Shown here: positions 9,992-20,050 of the stretch, one piece after another
Numbering within the stretch: position 1 is the first letter of the stretch
Layout of the letters: every line of letters starts with the position of its first letter
DNA from: Thalassotalea fonticola
GTDB taxonomy: Bacteria; Pseudomonadota; Gammaproteobacteria; Enterobacterales; Alteromonadaceae
Reading direction: 5' to 3'
Assembly (NCBI RefSeq): GCF_032911225.1
Contig: NZ_CP136600.1
Span: 2,604,001-2,668,000 of the forward strand
DNA: 64,000 nucleotides
Made by a program: the position numbers and the translations under genes
The notes under the pieces: generated by a model
Databases searched by the model: none
What the model was told of the DNA's origin: nothing
What the model saw: only the letters and a program-made list of their open reading frames with translations

Positions 9992-10765
9992 TTAGCCCGT
10001 TTGGAAGCGCCTTAGTGAACGTGTTACTCGACTATCTTCTTTGCCAAGCTTGAGCATAACTTCTTCGATGTAAGCAAGGTTTTTGTGACTCGCACCCCAG
10101 GCTTTATTCGGTTCACCACTTATAATGCTTTCCATTAATCGCTTTCTATAATGAGCGATTCGTCCAGGAACTTCAGGACGTTTGGCAAGCACTTGTAAAT
10201 TCTTTTCAATGTTGTCTATTAACAACGACCCCATTGCGCGGGCTAAATGTAAAATCACCGCATTATGCGATGCTTGGCAAATAGCCAGGTAAAAGTCGAA
10301 TACTGTTTCGGCTTCACCGCGAAAATTTTCACTAATTTGTGTATTTTCAATTTGTGCAACCGTAATTGCTTCGTACTTTTCGGTAATATTAATAAAGTCT
10401 TGCTTAGTACCGCGCATTGCTGCGTAATATGAAGCCATACCTTGAATACCATGGCGAAACTCTAATAAATCCAGTTGCGCTTCACCTTTATTAGCCATCA
10501 AATCAAATAACGGATCTGACATACCTTCTAATAAGTTTTCTTTTACAAAAGTGCCACCACCTTGGCGACGTGTTACCAAGCCTTTGGTTTCAAGCTTTTG
10601 TATAGCCTCGCGTAATGACGGCCTTGATACTGAAAACTGCTCGGCAAGCTCGCGCTCAGGTGGCAGTTTTTGTCCGGGCAATAAGCTCCCTTCTAAAATC
10701 ATATCTTCTAGCTGAGCAAGGATCACATCAGATAGTTTAGGTTGTTGTATCTTTTTAAAGGTCAT
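9992..10765 (-). CDS. pdhR: Pyruvate-responsive GntR-family repressor of the pdh operon
   Basis: Transcription repressor of the FadR/PdhR subgroup of the GntR family, in which pyruvate releases the protein from DNA. The 257-residue protein has an N-terminal winged helix-turn-helix at about residues 10-78, with the typical PPERELAEQFSVSRPSLREA sequence and RRQGGGTFV wing. An all-helical FCD effector domain occupies about residues 90-235. Position at the head of aceE-aceF-lpdA and the two ATTGGT-N3-ACCAAT palindromes upstream support PdhR rather than another GntR member. The nearer operator lies 46 bases before the start codon, consistent with autoregulation. Confidence 0.93.
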   Translation of the reverse strand: MTFKKIQQPKLSDVILAQLEDMILEGSLLPGQKLPPERELAEQFSVSRPSLREAIQKLETKGLVTRRQGGGTFVKENLLEGMSDPLFDLMANKGEAQLDLLEFRHGIQGMASYYAAMRGTKQDFINITEKYEAITVAQIENTQISENFRGEAETVFDFYLAICQASHNAVILHLARAMGSLLIDNIEKNLQVLAKRPEVPGRIAHYRKRLMESIISGEPNKAWGASHKNLAYIEEVMLKLGKEDSRVTRSLRRFQTG

Positions 10766-10810
10766 AACTATTACGCAAATAACTCGAATTAAAGTGAAAG
10801 ATATTGGTTA

Positions 10811-10825
10811 ATTGGTCTTACCAAT
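10811..10825. promoter_or_regulatory. PdhR-type operator, proximal
   Basis: Palindrome ATTGGTCTTACCAAT, 46 bases upstream of the pdhR start. It matches the ATTGGT-N3-ACCAAT pattern known for PdhR sites in E. coli. The location suggests repression of the pdhR-aceEF transcript. Confidence 0.85.
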
Positions 10826-10928
10826 ATATCTATAATTCAACATAAAGTAACAGACTTAGTTGTAAATGTAAACTTATTACATTTATCGGCGAAGAAGCAG
10901 ATTGATTAAAATATGACACCTAAACCAC

Positions 10929-10943
10929 ATTGGTAAGACCAAT
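10929..10943. promoter_or_regulatory. PdhR-type operator, distal
   Basis: Palindrome ATTGGTAAGACCAAT, the exact reverse complement of the proximal site, 118 bases away. It lies downstream of the ampE terminator, so it belongs to the pdhR control region rather than to ampE. Paired sites suggest cooperative binding or looping (inference). Confidence 0.8.
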
Positions 10944-10961
10944 CGATATGTTTTTTTGATA

Positions 10962-10991
10962 TAAAAGAGAAGGCCGCTATGAAAGCGGCCT
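10962..10991 (-). terminator. Rho-independent terminator after ampE
   Basis: On the minus strand the stem AGGCCGCT/AGCGGCCT with a short loop (10971-10991) is followed by TCTCTTTTA. It lies about 40 bases past the ampE stop and separates ampE from the pdhR control region. Confidence 0.75.
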
Positions 10992-11031
10992 ATGAAGATT
11001 CTTGTTGAACTGAGGTTTTATACCAAACGGA

Positions 11032-11877
11032 TTAACTTAACACACCAGCAATAGTCATGAATGCTGAAGCGGCTAGTAACAGTAAAACATTACGCTTAGC
11101 GAGGCGAACTAGCAAGGATGGTTCAGCGGTTAAATCATCATCTTTAATGATGTAATCTTCTGAAGTTTTTGCCACCGTACATAAATATCTGCGTGATGAT
11201 TGATGAAAGTTTAACAGGCCTTCAAGCCAAATAGTGGATGCTTTAGAAAAATGCCCTACTAACATATAGCCAAATGCGACAAATCTAGTTGGAATAATAT
11301 CTATCGCAAACAACAAGCCACGGCCATGCTCTACAGCAGCTTCGGGCAGATAAGCTTCGCCTTCACCGTTTTTGACATTATTACCAACCGCTACCAATAC
11401 ACGGTATAAGATCACGCCGCCAATACCAAAGAAGATAAATACCAGCATAACCGCCATATAGTATTGGTAGTTTAACCAGACTAAAGTTTGACCAAAGCTT
11501 TCACCCTCAAATTCTTGGTTTTGTTGCAACTCCATTTGGTAATGAGAAACCGCGACTTCATCACCGCGCATTGCTGCATTTAAAAAGCCTTTATAAGAAT
11601 CTCGAGCTTCAGTACAGCCAAAGCAAACAATAAGCATTAGTATCGAGACAATAAAAGTAACCAAGGTACTGTCGATTAACACCAATAGCCCGCCAACCAA
11701 TACAGCAGGAATTAATGCAAAAACGAATACGTTTAAACTGCTTTTACTGATCTCGCCCTTGGAGACAAAACCACGAACAAATTTTAGATAACGGCCATAA
11801 TAAAAATTAAAGTGCCAATGTTTAGATAGCAAAACTCGCTCAGCGGCTAAAGCGATTAGTAAGCTAATAAGGGTCAT
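11032..11877 (-). CDS. ampE: AmpE-like inner membrane protein
   Basis: The 281-residue protein is hydrophobic, with predicted membrane segments near residues 50-82, 132-160 and 258-280, and the N-terminal pattern LLIALAAERVL seen in AmpE and related CobD/CbiB-fold proteins. AmpE is encoded beside AmpD in many gammaproteobacteria and has been called a signalling modulator in beta-lactamase induction, although its biochemical role is unsettled. Here it follows ampD on the same strand (107-base gap), in the conserved nadC-ampD-ampE-pdhR neighbourhood. A terminator follows. Family assignment rests on gene order as much as on sequence. Confidence 0.85.
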   Translation of the reverse strand: MTLISLLIALAAERVLLSKHWHFNFYYGRYLKFVRGFVSKGEISKSSLNVFVFALIPAVLVGGLLVLIDSTLVTFIVSILMLIVCFGCTEARDSYKGFLNAAMRGDEVAVSHYQMELQQNQEFEGESFGQTLVWLNYQYYMAVMLVFIFFGIGGVILYRVLVAVGNNVKNGEGEAYLPEAAVEHGRGLLFAIDIIPTRFVAFGYMLVGHFSKASTIWLEGLLNFHQSSRRYLCTVAKTSEDYIIKDDDLTAEPSLLVRLAKRNVLLLLAASAFMTIAGVLS

Positions 11878-11984
11878 TAAAATTCCTGTTTTTCTTAATT
11901 ATATTCAAATACTTTCTTTTAATAAAATTTTACTCGCACATCTGTGCGATTGCCAGAAAATAAAATACTTAAATTATTTTAATG

Positions 11985-12560
11985 TTAATTTTTCAAGCCG
12001 TTTTTATATTTAAGCCAGTCAAAACTTTCACCGGGGTCTGTTTTACGGCCCGGCGCAATGTCGCAATGTCCAGTAATTCTATCGCTATTAATAGCAGGAT
12101 ATTTTTTAGTGATCGCAGTGGTTAATTGTTGCAATGAATCGTATTGCTCATCGGTATAAGGCAATTCATCGGTACCTTCCATTTCTATGCCAATAGAGAA
12201 ATCATTACACTTGTCTCGCTCATTAAAACAAGAAACACCTGCATGCCAGGCGCGCTTATTAAACGGTACATATTGCACAACAGCACCATCACGACGAATT
12301 AAACAATGGGCTGAAACTCTAATTTGGTAAATACTCTGAAAATACTCATCGTCATCAGGATTAAGCTTACCTAAAAAAAAATCGCTAATATGGTTACTGC
12401 CAAACTTTCCTGGCGGTAAAGAGATATTGTGGATCACCAACAAACTAATATCATCACACTCTCTGTCATCACAATGAGACGACTCACGGTGACTAACATC
12501 AAAACAATTTTTAGCCGATATTTCGATCCAACCATTGTCGATTGTAAACTTTGTCTCCAT
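11985..12560 (-). CDS. ampD: 1,6-anhydro-N-acetylmuramyl-L-alanine amidase
   Basis: Cytosolic zinc amidase that cuts the stem peptide from anhydro-muropeptides during cell wall recycling, thereby limiting the AmpR-activating signal in bacteria that have it. The 191-residue sequence shows the amidase_2 fold signature LLVIHNISLPPGKFG. Zinc ligands by spacing are His44, His165 and Asp175, equivalent to His34/His154/Asp164 of Citrobacter AmpD. Also visible are SIGIEMEGT and the conserved end GHCDIAPGRKTDPG. No signal peptide is present, as expected for AmpD rather than AmiD. It is divergent from the aspartic protease gene and is followed by ampE. Confidence 0.95.
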   Translation of the reverse strand: METKFTIDNGWIEISAKNCFDVSHRESSHCDDRECDDISLLVIHNISLPPGKFGSNHISDFFLGKLNPDDDEYFQSIYQIRVSAHCLIRRDGAVVQYVPFNKRAWHAGVSCFNERDKCNDFSIGIEMEGTDELPYTDEQYDSLQQLTTAITKKYPAINSDRITGHCDIAPGRKTDPGESFDWLKYKNGLKN

Positions 12561-12668
12561 ACTACTGTTATATAACCTTATACTGTTAGCGGGCAGATAG
12601 CTTTACTAAGCTTAACGTTATTGTGTTGAATGCCGCAATCTATTTAAAACAAAGAGTACACTCAAAAC

Positions 12669-14089
<1,421 letters not shown>

Positions 14090-14111
14090 GTAACAACCAC
14101 ACCAAATTCAT

Positions 14112-14191
14112 GTCATTCCCGGCTTGTTCGGGAAGCCATGTTCTTCTCTTCGGTTTTTAAAACGTCATTCCCGGCTTGTTCGGGAATCCAT
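14112..14191. repeat. Two copies of a REP-like palindrome
   Basis: A 28-base unit occurs at 14112-14139 and 14164-14191 (52-base spacing). Each begins GTCATTCCCGG and ends CGGGAA, forming a hairpin around CTTGTT. Only one base differs between the copies (GGAAGCCAT versus GGAATCCAT). Related GGAATGAC pieces appear at about 19150, 19250 and 22550. Such units are typical of bacterial intergenic mosaic or REP elements. Confidence 0.8.
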
Positions 14192-14375
14192 CCCCTTCAA
14201 TTTCAGTACTCCGCCGCTAACAGCGGCAACCAATCGCCGAAAAACTGCACAAACAGGCAAAAACTTGCCGAAAAAGTGATCAAAACGTTAAAAAATGTTT
14301 TACAGACCGTTAAAAATGAGCCATATTAACTTTAGCCCCCATAATAACAATTAATTAATTAACGGAATTAACACT

Positions 14376-14765
14376 ATGAAAAACATGAAATCAAGCCAGG
14401 GTTTTACCCTAATCGAATTAATGATCGTTGTTGCGATCATCGGTATTCTTGCTTCAATCGCACTACCTGCTTACAGTGATTACACATCAAAAGCCAAAGG
14501 CGCTAATGCATTAGCTTCTATGGGTGGTGATAAAATTAAAATTGCTGAATTTTACTCTTTTTCAAATAAAACTATCGGCGCTTGTGCAGCATCTAAATTA
14601 ACTTCAGGCACATCTTGTGTTGATACTACTGAAGGAACTGTTGTACTTTCTTATACAGAAGATAGCGTTAAAGTTGACCTAGAAGCAACAGCTGCTGCTA
14701 CTGGTGGCGGTTTAACTTGGGGTTGTACAACAAGCGGTGTTAACTTCAAAGGTTGTGGTATTTAA
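14376..14765 (+). CDS. pilA: Type IV major pilin
   Basis: Precursor of the type IV pilus fibre subunit. The 129-residue protein has a short basic leader ending in Gly9, then the prepilin signature [22 protein letters not shown]. The PilD cut site is Gly9/Phe10 and the conserved Glu14 is position 5 of the mature pilin. Four cysteines follow; the last two (WGCTT and the terminal KGCGI) would form the C-terminal disulfide loop. It heads the pilA-pilB-pilC-pilD cluster but is separated by a terminator, so pilin can be made in excess of the machinery. Confidence 0.95.
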   Translation: MKNMKSSQGFTLIELMIVVAIIGILASIALPAYSDYTSKAKGANALASMGGDKIKIAEFYSFSNKTIGACAASKLTSGTSCVDTTEGTVVLSYTEDSVKVDLEATAAATGGGLTWGCTTSGVNFKGCGI

Positions 14766-14780
14766 CTAGTTATCCCCCTT

Positions 14781-14807
14781 AAAAACCAGCTTAGGCTGGT
14801 TTTTTTA
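14781..14807 (+). terminator. Rho-independent terminator after pilA
   Basis: Stem ACCAGC/GCTGGT with loop TTAG preceded by AAAAA and followed by TTTTTTT, 16 bases after the pilA stop. Confidence 0.9.
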
Positions 14808-14882
14808 TGTCTAAATTTTGTGTTTTCGTCTTAAAATGATGTAGACTAAAAACAGAATAAAAAATAAAAGTAATATAAGTTT

Positions 14883-16580
14883 ATGAAAGGAATTCATCGC
14901 CAATCCAGTTTACTGTCAGCGTTAGTTCGTAATGAAATAATTGCCAAAGAAAAAGCTGCCGATATTTTCTCTATCAGTCAAAAGAAAAAACAATCGATTA
15001 TTAGTTACTTGATAACTGAAAACAAGTTATCGCCGTTAATTTTGGCAAAAGTGCTATCCAAAAGTTTTGGCTATCCTTTAATTGATTTAAAACGAATCGA
15101 TTTGAGCCTCCTGCCTGAAGGCTTACGCAGCGAAAAGCTCATCCTAAAACATAAGGCTCTGCCATTATATTTAAGGGGGGGCATATTATTCGTTGCGGTT
15201 TCAGATCCTACTAATATTGATGCCTTAGAAGAATTCCAGTTTAATACTGGCTTTAATACCGAAATGGTATTAACTGATGAAAAGACGTTAATCGACACCA
15301 TTGAAAATATCTTAGAAGATGAAAATTCAGCGCTTGATATTAGTGACTTAGACCAAGAGGAACTCGGTGATTTAGACGTAGAAGATGAGAAAAAAGAAGA
15401 AGATTCAACCAGTGGCGCCGATGATGCACCAATTGTTGTATACATTAACAAAATTCTGTTAGATGCGATTAAAAAAGGCGCCTCTGATTTACATTTTGAG
15501 CCGTTCGAACATAAATTTAGAATTCGTTTTCGCGTCGATGGAATTTTAACAGAAGTGGCTACACCTCCGGTAAACCTTTCAGGTAGGATGACCGCACGTT
15601 TAAAGGTAATGTCAAAACTTGATATCGCCGAGCGCCGTGTGCCACAAGATGGTCGGATAAAATTAGCGGTTTCTAAGAAAAAATCTATCGATTTTCGTGT
15701 TTCTACCTTACCCACTATGTGGGGAGAAAAAGTGGTAATGCGTATTCTTGACTCATCTAGTGCCAAACTAGGCATTGATATACTCGGTTACGAAGATGAA
15801 CAAAAACAACTTTACCTTGACGCCCTTTCTAAACCGCAAGGCATGATACTAGTTACCGGCCCAACGGGTTCAGGTAAAACCGTATCGCTTTATACCGGCT
15901 TAAACATTCTTAATACTGAAGAGCGTAATATTTCTACTGCAGAAGACCCTGTTGAGATAAACCTTGAAGGTGTTAATCAGGTCCAAATTAATAATAGAGC
16001 CGGTTTAGACTTTTCCAGTGCGTTGAAGTCTTTCTTACGTCAAGATCCAGACATTGTCATGGTTGGTGAGATTCGTGATTTAGAGACCGCTGAAATTGCA
16101 ATTAAAGCGGCACAAACCGGTCACTTAGTATTATCCACTTTGCATACTAACTCTGCTGCAGAAACACTTACTCGACTCCTTAATATGGGCGTACCATCTT
16201 ATAATGTAGCGAGTTCGGTAACGTTAATTATTGCTCAACGTCTTGCCCGCCGATTGTGTAATCATTGTAAAATTGAAGACGACATATCTGAACAGGCGTT
16301 AATTGAATTTGGCTTTGAGCCGTCTGAAGTTCCTTCTCTTAAAATATTTAAAGCCGTGGGCTGTGATGAATGCACCAAAGGTTATAAAGGCCGAGTCGGT
16401 ATTTACGAAGTGATGAAAATTAGTGAAAAAACCGCCAGCATTATTATGGAGGGTGGCAATTCACTAGATATTGCTAACCAGGCGCAAAGTGAAGGTTATA
16501 ACAATTTAAGACAATCGGCTTTATTAAAAGCCAAATCAGGTGTCACCAGTTTATCAGAAGTCAATCGTGTTACCGCTTAA
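14883..16580 (+). CDS. pilB: Type IV pilus assembly ATPase
   Basis: Hexameric cytoplasmic ATPase that drives pilus extension. The 565-residue protein has the N-terminal MshEN-type domain (about residues 1-150), an acidic linker ([15 protein letters not shown]) and the GspE/PilB ATPase domain. The Walker A motif GPTGSGKT, the Asp box, the Walker B-like [11 protein letters not shown] and the His box LSTLHTNSA are all visible. Four cysteines (CNHC and CDEC) form the zinc site of the C-terminal part. It is followed by pilC after 40 bases. Confidence 0.96.
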   Translation: MKGIHRQSSLLSALVRNEIIAKEKAADIFSISQKKKQSIISYLITENKLSPLILAKVLSKSFGYPLIDLKRIDLSLLPEGLRSEKLILKHKALPLYLRGGILFVAVSDPTNIDALEEFQFNTGFNTEMVLTDEKTLIDTIENILEDENSALDISDLDQEELGDLDVEDEKKEEDSTSGADDAPIVVYINKILLDAIKKGASDLHFEPFEHKFRIRFRVDGILTEVATPPVNLSGRMTARLKVMSKLDIAERRVPQDGRIKLAVSKKKSIDFRVSTLPTMWGEKVVMRILDSSSAKLGIDILGYEDEQKQLYLDALSKPQGMILVTGPTGSGKTVSLYTGLNILNTEERNISTAEDPVEINLEGVNQVQINNRAGLDFSSALKSFLRQDPDIVMVGEIRDLETAEIAIKAAQTGHLVLSTLHTNSAAETLTRLLNMGVPSYNVASSVTLIIAQRLARRLCNHCKIEDDISEQALIEFGFEPSEVPSLKIFKAVGCDECTKGYKGRVGIYEVMKISEKTASIIMEGGNSLDIANQAQSEGYNNLRQSALLKAKSGVTSLSEVNRVTA

Positions 16581-16620
16581 ATCGATGAGATTAGAATAAC
16601 AATAATAGATAGGAAAACCT

Positions 16621-17868
16621 ATGGCCATTGCAAGTGCCCAGCACAAGATAGCTAAACCTAAACCTTTAGAAGTGTTTCTTTGGGAAGGTGTTAACCGCAA
16701 GGGTAAAAAAATAAAAGGTGAGCTTTCTGCCGTCAATATGATGGAATTAAAAGCCCAGCTTAGAAAACAAGGCGTCACCCCACTTAAAACCAAGAAAAAG
16801 CCTAAACCTTTACTCGGTATGGGCGGTGATAAAGCAATAAATGCAAAAGATATTGCCGTAATTACCCGACAAATAGCTACTATGATTGGTGCAGGTGTGC
16901 CACTAGTACAAACCATTGAAATGATAGGCAAAGGCAACCCAAATGGTAATATTCGTAAATTATTAAGTGACATTGGTAATAAAGTACAATCAGGTTTACC
17001 ACTTTCTGAATGTTTAAGAGAACACCCTAAATATTTTGATAATTTATATTGTGACTTAGTTGAATCAGGTGAGCAGTCCGGTGCGTTAGAAACTATATTT
17101 GATCGAATTGCTATCTATAAAGAAAAGGCTGAAATTTTAAGGTCTAAAATTAAAAAAGCGATGACTTATCCTATCGCAGTAGTAGTGATTGCTATAATTG
17201 TAACGTCAATTTTACTTATTTTTGTTGTACCCACCTTTGCTGAAATATTTGAAGGGTTTGGCGCAGAGCTTCCTGGTTTTACTCTTTTTGTGGTTGGGAT
17301 TTCAGATTTCATGATTGCCTATTGGTGGGTTGTTTTAGCTTTTATATTTGCGATTGGTTATGTTTATAAACAAGCACACCTTAAAAGTCAAAAGTTCAGA
17401 GATCAAGTCGATGTTTTAATTTTGAAGCTGCCTATAATCGGGATGATTTTAGATAAAGCCGCCGTCGCTCGTTTTGCTCGAACGTTGTCAACAACCTTTG
17501 CCGCCGGCGTACCATTAATTGATGCTTTAGCCTCTGCTGCTGGGGCCTCCGGCAATGCTGTTTATAGAGACAGCATTAATGAAATTCGAACTGAGGTTAC
17601 ATCGGGTATGCAGATGAATTTAGCCATGCGAAATACGCCGATATTTCCAGATATGGTTATTCAGATGGTCGCTATAGGTGAGGAATCTGGCGCTTTAGAT
17701 GATATGTTAGCGAAAGTTGCCACCATATACGAGCAAGAAGTAGATGATGCTGTTGATAATTTAACGGCTTTATTAGAGCCATTAATAATGGCTGTATTAG
17801 GTGTAGTAATTGGTGGTTTAATCATCGCTATGTATTTGCCAATATTCGCCCTAGGTTCGATTATTTAA
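16621..17868 (+). CDS. pilC: Type IV pilus inner membrane platform protein
   Basis: Platform protein that couples PilB to pilin assembly. At 415 residues it has the family architecture: cytoplasmic GspF domain, membrane segments near residues 185-205 and 225-250, a second GspF domain, and a C-terminal membrane segment (IMAVLGVVIGGLIIAMYLP). Conserved pieces include FLWEGVNRKGKKIKGE at the N-terminus and VESGEQSGALE, mirrored by AIGEESGALDDML in the second repeat. It is co-directional with pilB and pilD, probably the same transcript. Confidence 0.96.
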   Translation: MAIASAQHKIAKPKPLEVFLWEGVNRKGKKIKGELSAVNMMELKAQLRKQGVTPLKTKKKPKPLLGMGGDKAINAKDIAVITRQIATMIGAGVPLVQTIEMIGKGNPNGNIRKLLSDIGNKVQSGLPLSECLREHPKYFDNLYCDLVESGEQSGALETIFDRIAIYKEKAEILRSKIKKAMTYPIAVVVIAIIVTSILLIFVVPTFAEIFEGFGAELPGFTLFVVGISDFMIAYWWVVLAFIFAIGYVYKQAHLKSQKFRDQVDVLILKLPIIGMILDKAAVARFARTLSTTFAAGVPLIDALASAAGASGNAVYRDSINEIRTEVTSGMQMNLAMRNTPIFPDMVIQMVAIGEESGALDDMLAKVATIYEQEVDDAVDNLTALLEPLIMAVLGVVIGGLIIAMYLPIFALGSII

Positions 17869-18032
17869 TTACAATCCAACTTAAAAAGTAAGATCCCGTG
17901 TCAAGCGCGGGATTACGGCTTCAGTTTCGTCGTCGATTTAATAATAATAAGATCCTGAAATAGACCCTGAAATAAATTCAGGGCGTCACTAGAGTGACGG
18001 TTTATTAAGGACTAAAGAAAAGGTCTGCAGTT
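17869..18032. repeat. Cluster of short palindromes between pilC and pilD
   Basis: Three small inverted repeats lie in this gap: ATCCCG...CGGGAT at 17893-17912, CCCTGA...TCAGGG at 17964-17983, and CGTCACTAGAGTGACG at 17984-17999. They resemble the other intergenic palindromes in the window. They may stabilise or attenuate the pil transcript; this is not shown. Confidence 0.6.
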
Positions 18033-18923
18033 TTGTCTGATATTATCGCTCTGTTTGAGCAATCCCCGGTAATTTTTTATGTAACTATTACTATCCTTGG
18101 TCTAGTAATAGGCAGTTTTTTGAATGTGGTCATTTTTCGCTTACCTAAAATGCTTGAAAATGAATGGCGCTGTGAGTGTCGTGAGTTTCTTGAGGATGAG
18201 TTAAAGCCGGTTCCAGAAAATGAGCAAAAAACGCCTGAGATATTAACGCTATCTAAGCCCGCTTCAACTTGCCCTAAATGTGGCCATAAAATAAAAGTAT
18301 GGGAAAATATCCCTGTTGTTTCATGGCTTGTGTTAAAAGGCAAATGTTCATCTTGCGCTAACCCTATATCGCCTCGTTACCCTATTATTGAAACAGTGAC
18401 CGGTATTACCTCCCTAGTTATTGGTATGTACTTTGGTGTAACTTGGCAAGCATTGTTTATGCTGGTATTAACTTGGGCACTTATTGCATTAACCATGATA
18501 GATGTTGATAAGATGATCTTGCCCGATCAAATCACTCTTCCCCTTGTTTGGCTTGGTTTGATACTTGGTTTGAATGATGTTTTTGTGTCTATCGATCAAG
18601 CTGTTATTGGCGCAATTGTCGGTTACATGAGTTTATGGAGTATCTTCTGGATATTTAAACTAATAACCGGCAAGGAAGGCATGGGGTATGGTGACTTTAA
18701 ACTATTCGCAGTATTCGGCGCATGGTTTGGCTGGCAGTTATTGCCATTACTCATATTGATGGCATCATTGGTAGGGGCAGTTATAGGTATCAGTTTGATG
18801 GTATTTAGAAATCATGAAGGCTCTAAGCCAATTCCTTTTGGTCCATATTTAGCTATTGCCGGCTGGATCACCGCATTATGGGGTGAAGGTATTTGGGCTT
18901 GGTATTTGGGGATGCTTGCGTAA
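18033..18923 (+). CDS. pilD: Prepilin leader peptidase and N-methyltransferase
   Basis: Inner membrane aspartic protease that trims and N-methylates type IV prepilins such as PilA. The start is a TTG preceded by AAAGG; no upstream ATG fits. The 296-residue protein has a first membrane segment, then the N-terminal methyltransferase domain with zinc-type cysteine pairs (CPKC and CSSC), GSFLNVVIFRLP, and NIPVVSWLVLKGKC. The two catalytic aspartates lie in DVDKMILPDQ and GYGDFKLF. About eight membrane segments are expected. It is followed by coaE, the usual order in gammaproteobacteria. Confidence 0.95.
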   Translation: MSDIIALFEQSPVIFYVTITILGLVIGSFLNVVIFRLPKMLENEWRCECREFLEDELKPVPENEQKTPEILTLSKPASTCPKCGHKIKVWENIPVVSWLVLKGKCSSCANPISPRYPIIETVTGITSLVIGMYFGVTWQALFMLVLTWALIALTMIDVDKMILPDQITLPLVWLGLILGLNDVFVSIDQAVIGAIVGYMSLWSIFWIFKLITGKEGMGYGDFKLFAVFGAWFGWQLLPLLILMASLVGAVIGISLMVFRNHEGSKPIPFGPYLAIAGWITALWGEGIWAWYLGMLA

Positions 18924-19273
18924 AAAAAATAACGCGCACTAGTTGGTTCGATTTTAATAGGACGTTAAAGTATATCCAGTGAACGCCCTAGCGAAATAAA
19001 ATTTTAATGAGATCTCCTGAAACAAGTTCAGGAAGTGGTTAGTGTTCAGGAAGTGGTTAGTGTTCAGGAAGTGGTTAGTGTTTTAGGTTCCCGCCTCGGC
19101 TTTGGCATCCATGCGTCGCTCTAACTTCTACATCCATGTAGTCGTACGCGGGAATGACGAAAAATGGTTGTAAGCTACGCGGGTATGACAAAAAGGTTCC
19201 CCCTGGGGGTGATAAGAGCAATTGCTTCCCGTCGCCTCGGGAATGACAAAACAGAAGAAATGACGGAAGTAGT
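18924..19273. other. Repeat-rich pilD-coaE intergenic region
   Basis: This 350-base gap has no credible gene. It contains a GAGATC...TCAGGAAGTGGT unit starting at 19009, an 18-base tandem repeat at 19026-19079, and a series of degenerate GCGGGAATGACG-like pieces from 19130 to 19260. One of them includes a CCCCCTGGGGG palindrome near 19199-19210. coaE presumably has its own promoter or is read from pilD through this spacer. Confidence 0.6.
19026..19079 (+). repeat. 18-base tandem repeat, three copies
   Basis: Three perfect copies of GTTCAGGAAGTGGTTAGT lie head to tail. The first copy merges with an upstream GAGATCTCCTGA half-site, so the array looks like slippage within a REP-like unit. Confidence 0.9.
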
Positions 19274-19879
19274 ATGTCAAAGTTAGTGATAGGTTTAACA
19301 GGTGGTATTGGTAGCGGTAAAACCACTGTTGCTGATATTTTTGCAACCTACGGCATCGATATTATTGATGCCGATATTGTTGCTCGCGAAGTTGTTGAAC
19401 CAGGTACACCTGCCCTTGCTCAAATAGCAGAACATTTTGGCGCTGAGTTTATACTAAACGATGGCAATTTAGACAGAACCAAGTTACGTCACCGGGTATT
19501 TGCCAATGAGGATGATAAACATTGGTTAAACGCACTTTTGCACCCTCTTATTCGTAACGCTATGGCACAGCAGTGTATAGCAGCTAAAAGTCCTTATTGT
19601 TTTCTTGTCGCCCCGCTGTTAATTGAAAATGGTATTAATAAGTCTGTTGAAAAAGTTTTGGTGATTGATGTTAAACCTGAAACACAAATTGCGAGAACTG
19701 TAAGTCGTGACAATAATACCACTGAGCAGGTTCAGAAAATTCTAAATGCCCAAGTATCTCGTGAAGAGCGTTTATCTTATGCTGACTATGTCATTAATAA
19801 TGATGATTGCTCTATCGAAGCGTTAAAAGAACAAGTTGAATTATTGCATAGAGAATTTTTAAAGTTAGTCGTGGGTTAA
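19274..19879 (+). CDS. coaE: Dephospho-CoA kinase
   Basis: Catalyses the last step of coenzyme A synthesis, ATP-dependent phosphorylation of dephospho-CoA. The 201-residue protein opens with the P-loop GLTGGIGSGKTTVAD, followed by DADIVAREVVEPGTPAL, HPLIR and the lid/base-binding region VLVIDVKPETQIAR. All are hallmarks of CoaE, and the length is standard. The position between pilD and zapD is conserved in many gammaproteobacteria. Confidence 0.96.
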   Translation: MSKLVIGLTGGIGSGKTTVADIFATYGIDIIDADIVAREVVEPGTPALAQIAEHFGAEFILNDGNLDRTKLRHRVFANEDDKHWLNALLHPLIRNAMAQQCIAAKSPYCFLVAPLLIENGINKSVEKVLVIDVKPETQIARTVSRDNNTTEQVQKILNAQVSREERLSYADYVINNDDCSIEALKEQVELLHREFLKLVVG

Positions 19880-19904
19880 CAAGGTAACGTCATAACCTAG
19901 GAAT

Positions 19905-19954
19905 ACAGAATTTATGCCATCCGTGGCAATTCTAAGTTAAATCATCCATGATTT
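19905..19954 (+). repeat. Dispersed intergenic repeat, copy 1 (ACAGAATTT...GGCAATTCTAAGTTAA)
   Basis: About 50 bases that recur with roughly eight differences at 23347-23396. The shared core is TGGCAATTCTAAGTTAA followed by a TCATC...TGA palindromic part. Both copies lie between genes. Confidence 0.75.
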
Positions 19955-20050
19955 AAAATTCACGCTATCCATACCAGCAGCCAAAAAAATAATAGCCTTT
20001 AGTCAAATCTCTGGTTAGTATATAAAGATCATAATAAAAACTATAACAAT

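Noticed and set aside
19026..19079. 18-base repeats as a CRISPR or iteron origin
   Set aside because: Copies are contiguous without spacers; there is no replication initiator gene or DnaA-box cluster nearby.
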